A stretch of 64,000 nt of DNA from Syntrophomonadaceae bacterium. Its GTDB lineage: Bacteria; Bacillota; Syntrophomonadia; Syntrophomonadales; Syntrophomonadaceae. Positions 8,374-17,762 of this stretch are shown here, one piece after another; positions within the stretch are counted from its first letter, which is position 1, and each line of letters begins with the position of its first letter. The stretch is from NCBI GenBank assembly GCA_012520725.1, contig JAAYNQ010000079.1:1-64000 (forward strand). The letters run 5' to 3'. Both the position numbers and the translations under genes were made by a program. The notes below the pieces were generated by a model. That model did no database searches, had not been told where the DNA came from, and saw only the letters and a program-made list of their open reading frames with translations.

Positions 8374-8976
8374 TTATAATCCCAGGAATTTTGCCAGTAT
8401 GGGCTGGCATTTTTTTAATGCCTGGGCCCGGTGGCTAATGGCATTCTTAATGCTGGCCGGTAATTCTCCAAAACTCTCTTCATAGCCTGCTGGAATAAAC
8501 AAAGGATCATAGCCGAAACCTCCCTTACCACGGGGAGCCAGAGCAATTCTCCCCTCACAGGTTCCGTATACACTTTCTACTTCTCCCCCCGGGGTGCTGA
8601 TGGCTATAAAACAAATAAATCGGGCCGTCCGATTGCCTACTTCAATATCTTTCATCAGGTCCAGTAGTTTTTCATTGTTTTCATGATCACTGGCTTCAGG
8701 TCCGGCAAAACGGGCTGAGTAGATACCGGGCTTACCCTCCAGGGCATCGACTACTAACCCGGAATCATCGGCCAAACAGGTATAGCCGCTTAATGCTGCG
8801 GTTTCTCTGGCTTTCTTAACTGCATTCTCCTCAAAAGTGCATCCATCTTCGATTATTTCCGGTATATGGTCAATATCCTCCAGGGTTAAAATCCGTATCC
8901 CGGGATTATCCAGCAATTCCTGCAGTTCAAGCTTTTTTTTCTGATTGCGGGTGGCCAGCAAGATTTCCAAAGCCAT
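8374..8976 (-). CDS. rdgB: XTP/dITP diphosphatase RdgB (HAM1 family)
   Basis: Removes non-canonical purine nucleotides (dITP, XTP) from the pool by hydrolysis to monophosphate and pyrophosphate. 200 aa, standard length. The N-terminal ATRNQKK, the central LADDSGLVVDALEG, the GFGYDPLF loop and the C-terminal SHRAQAL are all family hallmarks. Its start is immediately downstream of the rph stop (one base between), so the two are translationally linked. Confidence 0.96.
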   Translation of the reverse strand: MALEILLATRNQKKKLELQELLDNPGIRILTLEDIDHIPEIIEDGCTFEENAVKKARETAALSGYTCLADDSGLVVDALEGKPGIYSARFAGPEASDHENNEKLLDLMKDIEVGNRTARFICFIAISTPGGEVESVYGTCEGRIALAPRGKGGFGYDPLFIPAGYEESFGELPASIKNAISHRAQALKKCQPILAKFLGL

Positions 8977-8977
8977 T

Positions 8978-9697
8978 CTACTCTCCTATTATATCCTTTT
9001 GCAGGACCATTAGTTCTTCTATTCCTTTTTGAGCCAGGGCCAGCAGATCATCCAGATCCTGACGGCTGAAAGTCTTGCCTTCTGCCGTTCCCTGAATTTC
9101 CACAAATTCTCCGCTTCCGGTCATAACCACATTCATATCTACTTCGGCCCTGGAGTCTTCCAGGTAATCCAAATCCAAAAGTTTTTCTCCATCCACTATT
9201 CCCACACTGACTGCCGCCAGATAGTCCTTTAAGGGCATTTCATCGATAATGCCGGCTTCCTGGTATTTCTTCAAAGCCAAAGCCAAAGCCACAAAACTAC
9301 CGGTAATAGAGGCAGTCCGGGTCCCTCCATCCGCCTGAATTACATCACAATCTATCCAGATGGTTTTTTCTCCCAGCTTGTCCAGGTCTACTACCGATCT
9401 TATAGAGCGTCCGATTAATCTTTGAATCTCAGAAGTTCTTCCGCTTACCCTACCCCGGCTTACCTCCCGGGCGGTTCTGGTATTGGTAGATGAAGGCAGG
9501 AGAGAATACTCGGCGGTAATCCATCCCTTCCCACTCCCTTTTAGAAAAGGGGGAACCTTCTCTTCCAACATGGCTGAACACAAGACTCTGGTATCTCCGG
9601 TTTGTATCAGAACCGAACCATCAGGGTTTTTAAGAAAACCCGGAATTATAACCACCGGTCGCATATCATTATTGGAACGATCAGCACTTCTTGTCAT
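8978..9697 (-). CDS. rph: Ribonuclease PH
   Basis: Phosphorolytic 3'-to-5' exoribonuclease that trims tRNA precursors. 239 aa, standard length, beginning with the typical R-x-N-D-RP segment. The family motifs [27 protein letters not shown] and [17 protein letters not shown] are complete. ATG has TAGGAGTG upstream. First gene of the rph-rdgB-yfcE run. A short gap separates it from the fumarase genes upstream, so a single longer operon is possible. Confidence 0.96.
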   Translation of the reverse strand: MTRSADRSNNDMRPVVIIPGFLKNPDGSVLIQTGDTRVLCSAMLEEKVPPFLKGSGKGWITAEYSLLPSSTNTRTAREVSRGRVSGRTSEIQRLIGRSIRSVVDLDKLGEKTIWIDCDVIQADGGTRTASITGSFVALALALKKYQEAGIIDEMPLKDYLAAVSVGIVDGEKLLDLDYLEDSRAEVDMNVVMTGSGEFVEIQGTAEGKTFSRQDLDDLLALAQKGIEELMVLQKDIIGE

Positions 9698-9741
9698 ATT
9701 ACACTCCTATCTTTGATTTTCCCGCTCCTTGGTAAATTTAT

Positions 9742-10296
9742 CTAGATTCCCTTACTTATATCATAAATGTTATGGCCCTGGCAGTCTATGGCAACAATAC
9801 ACGGAAATTGCCTGAGTTCCAGCTTTAACAAGGCCTCAGGCCCCAATTCCGGATAAGCAATAGTTTCCACCTTCTTGATTCGCTCCGCCAGATAAGCCCC
9901 GGCTCCACCCACTGTTGCCAAATACACCGCTCCATATTTTTTCATGGCCGCAATCACTTCCGAACTCCGGTCACCCTTGCCGATCATAGCTTTCAATCCC
10001 CGTTCAATCAAGAATGGAGTATAAGCGTCCATCCGACCACTGGTAGTAGGACCGGCAGAACCAATAACCTTGCCCGGAGGTGCAGGACAGGGTCCTACAT
10101 AGTATATGATCTGTCCCTCCAGATCAAAAGGCAATGATAGGCCCTGCTCAATAGCATTCACCATATTCTTGTGAGCAGCATCCCGGGCTGCATAGACGGT
10201 TCCTTCCACCATCACCTGATCTCCGCTTTTCAATCTGTATATATCCTCTCCCATCAATGGAGCTCTTAACACTATCATCCTTACTTTCTCCTTCAT
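9742..10296 (-). CDS. Class I fumarase/tartrate-dehydratase-type hydro-lyase, beta subunit
   Basis: Beta subunit of the Fe-S-dependent two-subunit hydro-lyases (fumarase FumA/B-like or L-tartrate dehydratase TtdB-like); 184 aa. Motifs include YYVGPCPAPPGKVIGSAGPTTSGRMD and GKGDRS, the substrate-binding part of the domain. It starts three bases after the alpha-subunit stop, so the pair is co-translated. Interconversion of fumarate and malate is the most likely role in a fatty-acid oxidiser, but substrate cannot be told from sequence alone. Confidence 0.9.
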   Translation of the reverse strand: MKEKVRMIVLRAPLMGEDIYRLKSGDQVMVEGTVYAARDAAHKNMVNAIEQGLSLPFDLEGQIIYYVGPCPAPPGKVIGSAGPTTSGRMDAYTPFLIERGLKAMIGKGDRSSEVIAAMKKYGAVYLATVGGAGAYLAERIKKVETIAYPELGPEALLKLELRQFPCIVAIDCQGHNIYDISKGI

Positions 10297-10299
10297 GCC

Positions 10300-11151
10300 T
10301 TACAGCTCAATGCTGCACCGGCGGGTACAATGACAGCCCAGAACCACTGCTACCGGCAGGCAGGCAATATGGGTGGGAAAGGTATTGATGTTTACCCCCA
10401 GAGCAGTAGTATCCCCTCCCATTCCCTGGGGGCCAATGCCCAGGGCATTAATGCGAAGCAGCATTTCCTTTTCCAAAGCCGCGATTTCCGGACTGCTATG
10501 AGGAAGGTTAATAGGCCTCATCAAGGCCTGTTTGGCTAAATCCGCCGCTTTATCCATACTACCACCAATACCTACCCCCACTACCAGTGGAGGACAGGCA
10601 TTAGCCCCGGCTGTTTCTACTACCTGAACTATAAAATCCTTAGCCCCGTTTATTCCCTGAGATGGTTTTAACATGGCCACTTGCCCCATGTTTTCACTGC
10701 CAGCTCCTTTAGGCAGAACCGTAATTCTAAAATGCTCTCCTTCTACCATTCGGATATGTATAATGGCTGGGGTATTATCTCCGGTATTGACTCTGATAAA
10801 GGGATCATTAACTATGGATTTTCTAAAATAGCCTTCCTGGTATCCGTCTCGGACTCCAGCATTAACAGCTGCTTCTAGACTCCCCCCCACTATTTTCACT
10901 TCCTGCCCCAGTTTAATATAGGCTGCCAGCATACCTGTATCCTGACACAAGGCCATTTTCTCCTTTTGGGCTATGGCAGCATTTTCTAAGATTATGTTTA
11001 GAAACATCCGTCCCCGGCTGCTGCTCTCTTTTTCTGCCGCCAGCTGCAATGCAGCCAGTATATCATCAGGCAAAATGGTATTAGCTTTAATAACTGCTCT
11101 TTTGACCCCTTGGCAAATTTCATCATAGCTGACCAAGCGCACCTTATTCAC
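10300..11151 (-). CDS. Class I fumarase/tartrate-dehydratase-type hydro-lyase, alpha subunit
   Basis: Alpha subunit carrying the [4Fe-4S] cluster; 283 aa. Candidate cluster cysteines are in ALCQDTG, NACPPLVVG and CHCTRRC near the C-terminus, matching the three-Cys pattern of the family. The C-terminus is slightly unusual, as CHxxRH-type endings are more common. It is paired with the beta subunit three bases downstream. Oxygen-sensitive fumarase is the probable activity, consistent with a strict anaerobe. Confidence 0.9.
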   Translation of the reverse strand: MNKVRLVSYDEICQGVKRAVIKANTILPDDILAALQLAAEKESSSRGRMFLNIILENAAIAQKEKMALCQDTGMLAAYIKLGQEVKIVGGSLEAAVNAGVRDGYQEGYFRKSIVNDPFIRVNTGDNTPAIIHIRMVEGEHFRITVLPKGAGSENMGQVAMLKPSQGINGAKDFIVQVVETAGANACPPLVVGVGIGGSMDKAADLAKQALMRPINLPHSSPEIAALEKEMLLRINALGIGPQGMGGDTTALGVNINTFPTHIACLPVAVVLGCHCTRRCSIEL

Positions 11152-11209
11152 CTTCTCTTATAGACCTAGGCATTTGGAGCAAAAAACAATTGCTTACGGT
11201 ATACCGTCC

Positions 11210-12016
11210 CTAATTTTTCTCTAACACCCTCTTTACTTTCCTAACCATGTCCCCCAGGAGTAATCGACCAACATTAAAAAAAGGCTCTGGGTGGCCGCTG
11301 ACATAAAACTCACGCCGGGGTTCCCGGCCAGCGTTGTTAAGCAGATCATTCTGAATCAACAGCTCCTTGAGTTCCTCAATAGTTTCCAGAGAGGGATCAA
11401 CCAGTTCCACATCCCTTCCTACAAACTCTTTAAGGGGCTGGGACAAAAATGGATAATGGGTGCAACCCAAGACCAGAGTGTCTATACCATTATCCAGTAG
11501 TGGAGTAACATACTCCCTTACAGCATGATTAATCTCTTCACCGCTTAATACTCCGCTTTCTATTAGAGGCACAAAGCGCTGGCAAGCCATTTCAAAGACC
11601 TGGTATTCAGCTTTAATAGCCTTGATTTCACGAGTATAAGCTCTACTGTTAACCGTGGCTTCAGTGGCCAAAACTCCTACTCTATGGTTTTTACTCACCT
11701 GGGTGGCGGAACGGGCTCCTGCCTTAAGTACCCCCAACATGGGAAAATGATAATGCCCTTGCAGCTGGGGCAAAGTTACGGAAGAATGAGTACCACAGGC
11801 TACCATAACCGCTTTTACTTCCCGGGCCTTAAAAAAATTCAAGATATTAACAGCATAAGTCATCAACTGTTCCTGGGTTTTATTCCCGTAAGGTACATTG
11901 GCGTTGTCTCCGAAATATATGAAATTTTCCCCGGGCAATCTTTCCAGCAGGGACTTGACTACGGTAAGTCCCCCTACACCGGAATCAAAAATCCCTATAG
12001 GGCTTTCTTTTCCCAA
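11210..12016 (-). CDS. murI: Glutamate racemase
   Basis: Supplies D-glutamate for peptidoglycan. 268 aa from TTG 12016, chosen because AAGAGGTG lies about 6 nt upstream; a GTG nine bases earlier is inside that ribosome binding site. DSGVGG sits near the N-terminus, and the two catalytic cysteines are in ACGTHS (C74) and LGCTHYPFL (C185), as expected for the family. It precedes the fumarase genes on the minus strand with a 58-bp gap. Confidence 0.95.
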   Translation of the reverse strand: MGKESPIGIFDSGVGGLTVVKSLLERLPGENFIYFGDNANVPYGNKTQEQLMTYAVNILNFFKAREVKAVMVACGTHSSVTLPQLQGHYHFPMLGVLKAGARSATQVSKNHRVGVLATEATVNSRAYTREIKAIKAEYQVFEMACQRFVPLIESGVLSGEEINHAVREYVTPLLDNGIDTLVLGCTHYPFLSQPLKEFVGRDVELVDPSLETIEELKELLIQNDLLNNAGREPRREFYVSGHPEPFFNVGRLLLGDMVRKVKRVLEKN

Positions 12017-12445
12017 TAATAACACCTCTTTTTATTGCGGCTATAAGTACTGAGTCATTATATTAATAGATAAGTGTTCCCATGAATTTGAATCCCTTCT
12101 CCGGCAGACTCATTTGGCTCAATTCCCTAAAGCTAAAACAGTTTATGCTTACAATATATTAATCGTCAAATGACCCAATAATTAATTTAACACTTTTATT
12201 AGATATATTCTATATAAACTTGCCTCCATCTATGCTTACGAATACCTGTAGCAGCTTAAGCCTCGGAATTCAGCTATGTAAACTCATGCTAAACCTCCCT
12301 GTCATCAGGGAGGTTTTATAGGGACTCTATTTAACACCCCAACCGGGCTATATTGGGGTCAGGCGGTTTCAATCGCCTGCAGCTACAGCGCTAAAACTTA
12401 TTGACGGCGGAACCAAGATTTGCTATATGCCTGAAAAAACCCGGG
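12017..12445. other. Intergenic region with two hairpins
   Basis: No convincing gene. It holds the murI promoter region (AT-rich, 12030-12230), the hairpin at 12291-12316 and a second small inverted repeat, CAGGCG/CGCCTG, at about 12360-12379. Confidence 0.5.
12291..12316 (-). terminator. Hairpin terminator downstream of the GerMN gene
   Basis: AAACCTCCCT pairs with AGGGAGGTTT around the loop GTCATC. It is flanked by A and T runs and lies beyond the stop of the GerMN lipoprotein gene on the minus strand; it could act in both directions. Confidence 0.6.
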
Positions 12446-13066
12446 TTATTGTTCATGAACAATTTCAATTGGCTCTGACAGATCCAGAGAACCGGCAATA
12501 TGATCGGCTACTTGACCATCAATCAAAAAACTAACCCGCTTAATGGTAGGAAACTGACCCAAGGTTTTAACTATGGCATTAACCAATAATTTTTCCTCCT
12601 GGGCATTTTTCACCTTCCGCACCTCTGAATTCAGGTCCACGATACAGGAACCATCCTCTGTGATATTAATATCCAGTAATTGACTGCCGGTGGGGAAAAT
12701 ATTTTTATATTGATTATTATCGGGGCCCTTTATCAATTCCTGCAAAGTTTGGCGAGCAATTCCTTCCTTTTTAACTATCCGCCTGCTTTCGGATACCAGA
12801 CTGCTTCCCGTCTCATCGGCGAAATAGAGAAAAACTACTATGTATTCTTCCATCGTATCTTGCCCTTCTGCCTGCTTGTCCAATAATAAATCCTCCAAAC
12901 TGGTACCCTGCTGCTGGCTGTTGGCGGTTTCACTTTCCGGAGTCAAACTCAACAGCTCTTTCCAGGCTTTTAAGCTGCTGTCACCGGTAAAAGTAGAACA
13001 ACCTCCTGCAATTAAACAGATTGCCACTAGTATAAGGGCAAGTATCACCACTATTCTTTTATCCAT
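12446..13066 (-). CDS. GerMN-domain sporulation/germination lipoprotein
   Basis: Membrane-anchored lipoprotein of 206 aa from ATG 13066 (AAGGAGGATGG upstream). Residues 4-20 are a hydrophobic signal and IAGGC ends with the lipobox Cys23. After a Gln/Ser-rich linker comes one GerMN domain (about residues 75-200; typical ARQTLQELIKGP, then FPTGSQLLDINI and VNAIVKTLGQFPTIKRVSFLIDG in outline). GerMN proteins act in spore germination or cortex assembly, so this points to a spore former. An upstream extension to 13159 has no ribosome binding site. Monocistronic. Confidence 0.85.
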   Translation of the reverse strand: MDKRIVVILALILVAICLIAGGCSTFTGDSSLKAWKELLSLTPESETANSQQQGTSLEDLLLDKQAEGQDTMEEYIVVFLYFADETGSSLVSESRRIVKKEGIARQTLQELIKGPDNNQYKNIFPTGSQLLDINITEDGSCIVDLNSEVRKVKNAQEEKLLVNAIVKTLGQFPTIKRVSFLIDGQVADHIAGSLDLSEPIEIVHEQ

Positions 13067-13140
13067 ATATTTCCATCCTCCTTTCTCAGTTTCTTTACTA
13101 AGATACGAAGGAGGCTCTAGTTTTATGACTAAAATTTGGT

Positions 13141-13170
13141 AAAAGAAAAGAGCACCCAACGCGAGTGCTC
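13141..13170 (-). terminator. Terminator of the chelatase-like operon
   Basis: On the minus strand, GAGCAC and GTGCTC enclose a nine-base loop and are followed by TTTTCTTTT. It lies downstream of the vWA gene that ends at 13298. Confidence 0.65.
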
Positions 13171-13173
13171 AAC

Positions 13174-13290
13174 ATGAAGGAGGAGTTATTTAAACAAGAA
13201 TACTGCTACGAAGATTTCTGTGACTATTATAACCGCTCTAACTCTACTAAAATTTTAGCCGAAATTATCGAATATTGTCAATTAAATTAA
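13174..13290 (+). CDS. Possible 38-aa small protein
   Basis: A short frame from ATG 13174 to TAA 13290 reads MKEELFKQEYCYEDFCDYYN and continues NRSNSTKILAEIIEYCQLN-like. Its composition is acidic and aromatic with three cysteines, which looks protein-like. There is no ribosome binding site before the ATG; an AAGGAGGAG sits inside its first codons instead. It lies between two minus-strand genes. Treat as doubtful. Confidence 0.25.
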   Translation: MKEELFKQEYCYEDFCDYYNRSNSTKILAEIIEYCQLN

Positions 13291-13297
13291 TTCGACA

Positions 13298-15070
13298 TTA
13301 TGCCAATTTATTGTCGCCAGTGCTTTGTTTCTCCATCCTGACAATATTGATAAGATTATCTTTATTCAAATCGTCCACCAGATAGACTACTCCTTCTGCT
13401 TTCTCAGCCAACTTTTCCAGATAGAATCGATGGGCTTCTACTCCTATACATATAAAGCGTATCTTCTCTTTGGCTATTAAAGCAGCAGCTTCTAAGGCAT
13501 CTGCTTTAGCATCCAGAGTCCATAGAGGGATATTGGGTATTCCATCGGTAATCAAGACCAGCATAGGATTGCGAACTTTGCTGTTCTTAATCAGATTGAC
13601 TGCACTTACAATACCATCCGCCATTGGAGTCAGACCGGCCGGATTTATGGTAGCCAAGCCCTGCTTTAATACCATTTGCTTACGAGTAAAGGGTACTACC
13701 ACATTGCTTCCGCGTTCCTGAAAAGTAACTACTGCTACTTTTTCTTTTCCCGTCAATAAGAGGTGTTCGGCCAAAAAGCAGGCCGCCTGTCGTTTGTCTC
13801 CAGCCATACTCCCGCTGGCATCAATTAACAGGCATATATCTATCGGCACATAGCTTTTTTTCTCATAGTAATGCAAATCCTGCTTTTTTATGGAGAAATG
13901 ATTGTCGCCTCTCAGATAGCTGTTTTTTAAGGCTTGAATAACCGTTTCCGGTACTGCCAAGTCCCCTGACCAGTTTTGATCCGGATCATTTATGGTTTTA
14001 TTGCGATTGGTGTATTCAACCTTGGATGTTTTCCGGTCTATTTGGCCCAGTTTCTTAAAGCGCCCCCCACCCCCGGAAGGTAGCCTTCTGGTATTACGTC
14101 TGATCTCAGTTTCCAATTCACACTTATGGTTTATCACATATTCTTTGAGTTTTAAGCCTTTAGTTGTAAGAACCTTGCCAAAGGGCGTATCTTTAAGTAT
14201 CCCCAGTTCTTCCAACTGCTCTATATCGTGTTCAATATCTCCCCATTTTTTCATCTGTTGTTGAATACCTTTGCGCTTAAATATATTGGTAGAATAGTTC
14301 TCCATAAACTCCTGTATCTCTTCTACTCCACCAAACTTCTCGGCCAGTTTGATAATTAATTGGTTTACATTCTCCTTATCCGGCAAATGACGGGCTTGTT
14401 GTCCCTTCATGTGTTTCCAGGGCAGTTTAATGTATCCCGCATAACTATCCTGAGCCTGTTTTTGGTTGCCGTGAATAATGTTGCGTACCTTGGCCAGCTT
14501 TATACCATTTTCCAAAATAACCTGCTCAACTATTTCGGCAATAATATAGACCAGATAATAATCTTCCCGATCCAGTTGGGCCAGGATGTGTACATGATCC
14601 CAACCTTCTTCGTAGTCCACCAAAGGCTCAACATTATCCTGCAGCAAATTATAAAGAGTCCCCCGGCCTTGATTGCTAGTGATATATATCTTGCCGGCAT
14701 AATCAATTACCATCTTAAATCGTTCATCTTCGGCATACTGAAGTTGAGGATCCTTGGCCAGAAAATAGTCATCTATGGCGGAATAAATGGCTCGGGCTAG
14801 CTCCCGGGGATCAATCTTGCCTGGCCGGTGGTATACATCAATATGCACCACCCGTCCTTCCTCAACAAAGTCCAGGAAAACCTTGCCCGCATCGCGGTTG
14901 ACCAGGATTTTCAGCTGTCCCTTGATCCGCTTTTCCGGCATCCGGGCATGAACCTTAGTACTGGCTACTGTGCTTTCTCCCAACCTAACCCCCTGGTTTT
15001 GGCCAAAATACAGGTTCAGATAATTGCCTACCGAAGCTGCTTTATCAACGTTGGTGCGTTCACCCAGCAT
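13298..15070 (-). CDS. vWA-domain protein, Mg-chelatase subunit D-like
   Basis: A 590-aa protein whose last 180 residues form a von Willebrand A domain with a complete metal site: DASGS (D417, S419, S421), T481 in LTPMADG and D509 in LITDG. The N-terminal 400 residues are not recognised; they are hydrophilic with a basic patch around SGGGGRFKKLGQ. The start ATG has a GGGGGTGG site. It lies 14 bp after the AAA+ gene, and the pair resembles the I and D subunits of metal chelatases or MoxR-vWA insertion systems. No tetrapyrrole genes are nearby, so the substrate is open. Confidence 0.8.
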   Translation of the reverse strand: MLGERTNVDKAASVGNYLNLYFGQNQGVRLGESTVASTKVHARMPEKRIKGQLKILVNRDAGKVFLDFVEEGRVVHIDVYHRPGKIDPRELARAIYSAIDDYFLAKDPQLQYAEDERFKMVIDYAGKIYITSNQGRGTLYNLLQDNVEPLVDYEEGWDHVHILAQLDREDYYLVYIIAEIVEQVILENGIKLAKVRNIIHGNQKQAQDSYAGYIKLPWKHMKGQQARHLPDKENVNQLIIKLAEKFGGVEEIQEFMENYSTNIFKRKGIQQQMKKWGDIEHDIEQLEELGILKDTPFGKVLTTKGLKLKEYVINHKCELETEIRRNTRRLPSGGGGRFKKLGQIDRKTSKVEYTNRNKTINDPDQNWSGDLAVPETVIQALKNSYLRGDNHFSIKKQDLHYYEKKSYVPIDICLLIDASGSMAGDKRQAACFLAEHLLLTGKEKVAVVTFQERGSNVVVPFTRKQMVLKQGLATINPAGLTPMADGIVSAVNLIKNSKVRNPMLVLITDGIPNIPLWTLDAKADALEAAALIAKEKIRFICIGVEAHRFYLEKLAEKAEGVVYLVDDLNKDNLINIVRMEKQSTGDNKLA

Positions 15071-15084
15071 TTATTCCACCCCCT

Positions 15085-16293
15085 TTACCCATGAGTAGGG
15101 TTTAGATCTTTCTCGGTATTTACCAGCTCACTCCTACTCATATCCTTTAATGCACGTGCATTTTGCTGAAAATATTCTTCCTCTTCATCCCGCTTAGACT
15201 TTTTGTTCTTAAAGCTTAAAATACCTTCCCGGGAGCCTCGGCTCTCAACATCGTTTATCAGTTTGACCAGGGTGTCCCCATCCACCCGATGTTTAAGGGC
15301 TAGAGGAATTATCCTGGTAACATCAGCAATCATTACCTTGTCTCGATTCTTAATCAAGCTATGCAATATGGCCCCTTGCTGCATAGCCTCAATGGCTCTG
15401 ATGCTTTCCAAGTTGTGTTTAATGTATAAACGGGCAATAAAATTCCGGAGAAAATCAGGCATATCAGTAGTACTGTACTTCTTTGCCCAATTTATTATTT
15501 CCAGCCGGTATTTATCATTCTTACTGTCATCATATACATTGTTGCCTTTTCTCATAGCATTACGTATTTTATGCTGATGAGAGTTTTCCTCCAACATATG
15601 AGCAAGCACATCAACCGAATCAGGTCTGCCCATATAACATACCAAATCGAACCGGTCCGACAATTGTCTTCTTATTTCTTCCAGTGGCCCCGGATCCTCA
15701 TCAGGATTTGAAGCCGCCCATACTGAGACACTAACCGTTATATCCACGGTAGGCAGACCGGCTTCTTCTATCTGCAGATGCCCCGGCTTATTACCCATAA
15801 CATCCAGGAGAATATCGGTAATCTCCGGGGAAGTATCAGCCAGGCGGTTTATTTCATCTATGAATATAATACCCCGGTGGGCTTGAGGAATCAGGCCTGG
15901 CAAGAGCTGGGCAGCAGGATTAGTGGAATCTGTAAGCCGGGCTAAATCGATACTTCCTGCTACTGTACCTACCTTGGCTGAATGAGATATTTCCAAAAAA
16001 GGCATAGGGATTTCTTCCGTTCCCAGAGCTGCGATCTCTTCTGGGCTCATATCCCGATGCAATGGACAATGAGGGTTATCCGGGTCGCAATTATAAATAC
16101 AGCCCTTTATTCTAGTAATATTGGGCAAAATATCACGGCAGCTTCTCATTATGGTGGTTTTACCCGTTCCCCTTAATCCTTCCGCATGGATATGCAACGG
16201 CTCACCAGCATAAGTAGATACCATAGACATTGTCACTAGCTCAAACAAGGGCTCATTCCCCTCATATCGCTCAAGCATATAAAACGGTATCAT
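15085..16293 (-). CDS. AAA+ ATPase, Mg-chelatase subunit I/MoxR-like
   Basis: 402 aa from ATG 16293 (GGAGTG eight bases upstream; longer starts to 16329 place the site wrongly). Walker A GLRGTGKTT is at residues 39-47. A Cys/His insertion with C65, C69, C76 and H79 (GCIYNCDPDNPHCPLH) may bind metal. The Walker B region reads GIIFIDEINRL and an ATPase arginine region follows. This layout matches BchI/ChlI-like chelatase ATPases that remodel a partner vWA subunit, encoded immediately downstream. It may power metal insertion into an enzyme or cofactor. Function inferred from the pair only. Confidence 0.85.
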   Translation of the reverse strand: MIPFYMLERYEGNEPLFELVTMSMVSTYAGEPLHIHAEGLRGTGKTTIMRSCRDILPNITRIKGCIYNCDPDNPHCPLHRDMSPEEIAALGTEEIPMPFLEISHSAKVGTVAGSIDLARLTDSTNPAAQLLPGLIPQAHRGIIFIDEINRLADTSPEITDILLDVMGNKPGHLQIEEAGLPTVDITVSVSVWAASNPDEDPGPLEEIRRQLSDRFDLVCYMGRPDSVDVLAHMLEENSHQHKIRNAMRKGNNVYDDSKNDKYRLEIINWAKKYSTTDMPDFLRNFIARLYIKHNLESIRAIEAMQQGAILHSLIKNRDKVMIADVTRIIPLALKHRVDGDTLVKLINDVESRGSREGILSFKNKKSKRDEEEEYFQQNARALKDMSRSELVNTEKDLNPTHG

Positions 16294-16782
16294 TAGCATC
16301 ACTCCGATCTTTTTTGGACCGTACAACACTCTAAAAAACCGAGTTCCCTAACTGTGATACATTGCACCCTTATATATCCATTTCCTATTTATTTTATCGT
16401 TTATCGTATTAGTAATAGCCGGAGAAAATTTCCCGTTCAATAACCCGGCTGCAATGTAGAAATGATTTCCTCCTTTCCCCTAATAGTTAAACGTCCCCCT
16501 AGTATTACTTTAACTATAAATCATTTTGTGATTTATTTCTCTAGTTTGGCAGCACTTGGTTACATATAAAGGATACTTTGTTGCAAAAGTAACAATCTAT
16601 AGCCATTTTACGGTTTACAGTAAAATTACCATAAAAAAACCGGTTCGAAAGCTTATCGTCCAGTCCCCACCACGTCTACAACTGGATTTTTAAGTATTCT
16701 CATATATGTACAAGGAGACCCCCATAATCGCTCTATTTAGTAAAAAGCAAGGAATATCTTGCCTATTTAGATAGCTATTCGG
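16294..16782. other. Gene-free AT-rich stretch
   Basis: Upstream region of the chelatase-like operon and downstream region of the LytTR regulator gene. I see no supported gene. A GGAGGAAATC-like site on the minus strand near 16470 is not followed by a usable start codon. Confidence 0.4.
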
Positions 16783-17568
16783 TCAAATTCCCAGCCTATC
16801 TCTTAATAAGCGAAGTTTAGAACGGCTCAAAGTGATATCCCGGTCACAAGCCTCTAGCCTAATTATGTAGGATCCTTCGCCAAAATTCCTGATTTCTTCA
16901 ATATAATTCAGGTTCACCAGATAAGCCTGGTGGACGCGGAAGAAATAGCTGTCACTAAGACGTTTTTCCAGTTGATTGAGGGTAAAACTGGTAAGGAAGC
17001 CTCCTTTTCTAGTACAGATAAAGACTTTTTTGCCCTGACTCTCGCAAACAATAATATCTTCTGGTCTAAGCAAGGTTATTTTTCCTTTTTCTCTTACGGG
17101 CAACCTTTTTATCAACACTTCTTCCTCGTTGTAGCGGGCTAGAATATAATCCATCCGGTTTCTCAACCTTTGCCTCACTAGATCTTCGATATGATCCTGG
17201 TGGGCTATTTTCATTTTAACTCTGCTGATGGCCTTTTCGATCCGGCTCTGCTCAATGGGTTTTACTATATAATCCAAGGCACCCAATTCAAAGGCAGTCG
17301 CAGCCATCCCGGTCTGAGCGGTTACAAAAGCTATGGCGGGAGGCTCCTTCATATCCATCAGTTTAACCGCTGTTTCCAGGCCATCCATCTCCGGCATGCT
17401 AATATCCAGGAAAACAATATCTACTTTCTTCTCCTGACACAGTATTAATGCTTCCAAACCATTTGCTGCTTCCCCTACTATCTTTAAATCTTTACATTGT
17501 TCCAACAAGTACCTTAATACAATTCTCTCTTTATGATCATCATCAACTATCAAGGCTCTTACCGGCAT
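16783..17568 (-). CDS. LytTR-family response regulator
   Basis: A 261-aa two-component response regulator. The receiver domain (1-125) has the acidic pair D10/D11, the phospho-acceptor D55 in FLDISMPEMDG, a conserved Thr in FVTAQ and the Lys in YIVKP. The C-terminal LytTR DNA-binding domain (about 160-261) includes VHQAYLVNLNYIEEI and ITLSRSKLRLLRDRL. GGGGGAA precedes the ATG. No histidine kinase lies next to it, so it is an orphan here. Confidence 0.93.
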   Translation of the reverse strand: MPVRALIVDDDHKERIVLRYLLEQCKDLKIVGEAANGLEALILCQEKKVDIVFLDISMPEMDGLETAVKLMDMKEPPAIAFVTAQTGMAATAFELGALDYIVKPIEQSRIEKAISRVKMKIAHQDHIEDLVRQRLRNRMDYILARYNEEEVLIKRLPVREKGKITLLRPEDIIVCESQGKKVFICTRKGGFLTSFTLNQLEKRLSDSYFFRVHQAYLVNLNYIEEIRNFGEGSYIIRLEACDRDITLSRSKLRLLRDRLGI

Positions 17569-17762
17569 CTTGTATTCCCCCTACCATTACCCCTATTTTA
17601 CAATATACCTTCTCCTCAGGGATAATACAACTTATTTGCTATCCTTACCGTCTTAAAACTTTAAAAAGTAAGACTTATTTGATAACCTTAATACAAACGG
17701 GTCATGAGAATGAGGGCTTGTAGCCATCACCTTAAAATAAAGCCAAGATAGGAGATCAGCTT

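Noticed and set aside
12017-12445. Riboswitch or T-box upstream of murI
   Set aside because: No conserved core motif was recognised; only simple hairpins are present.
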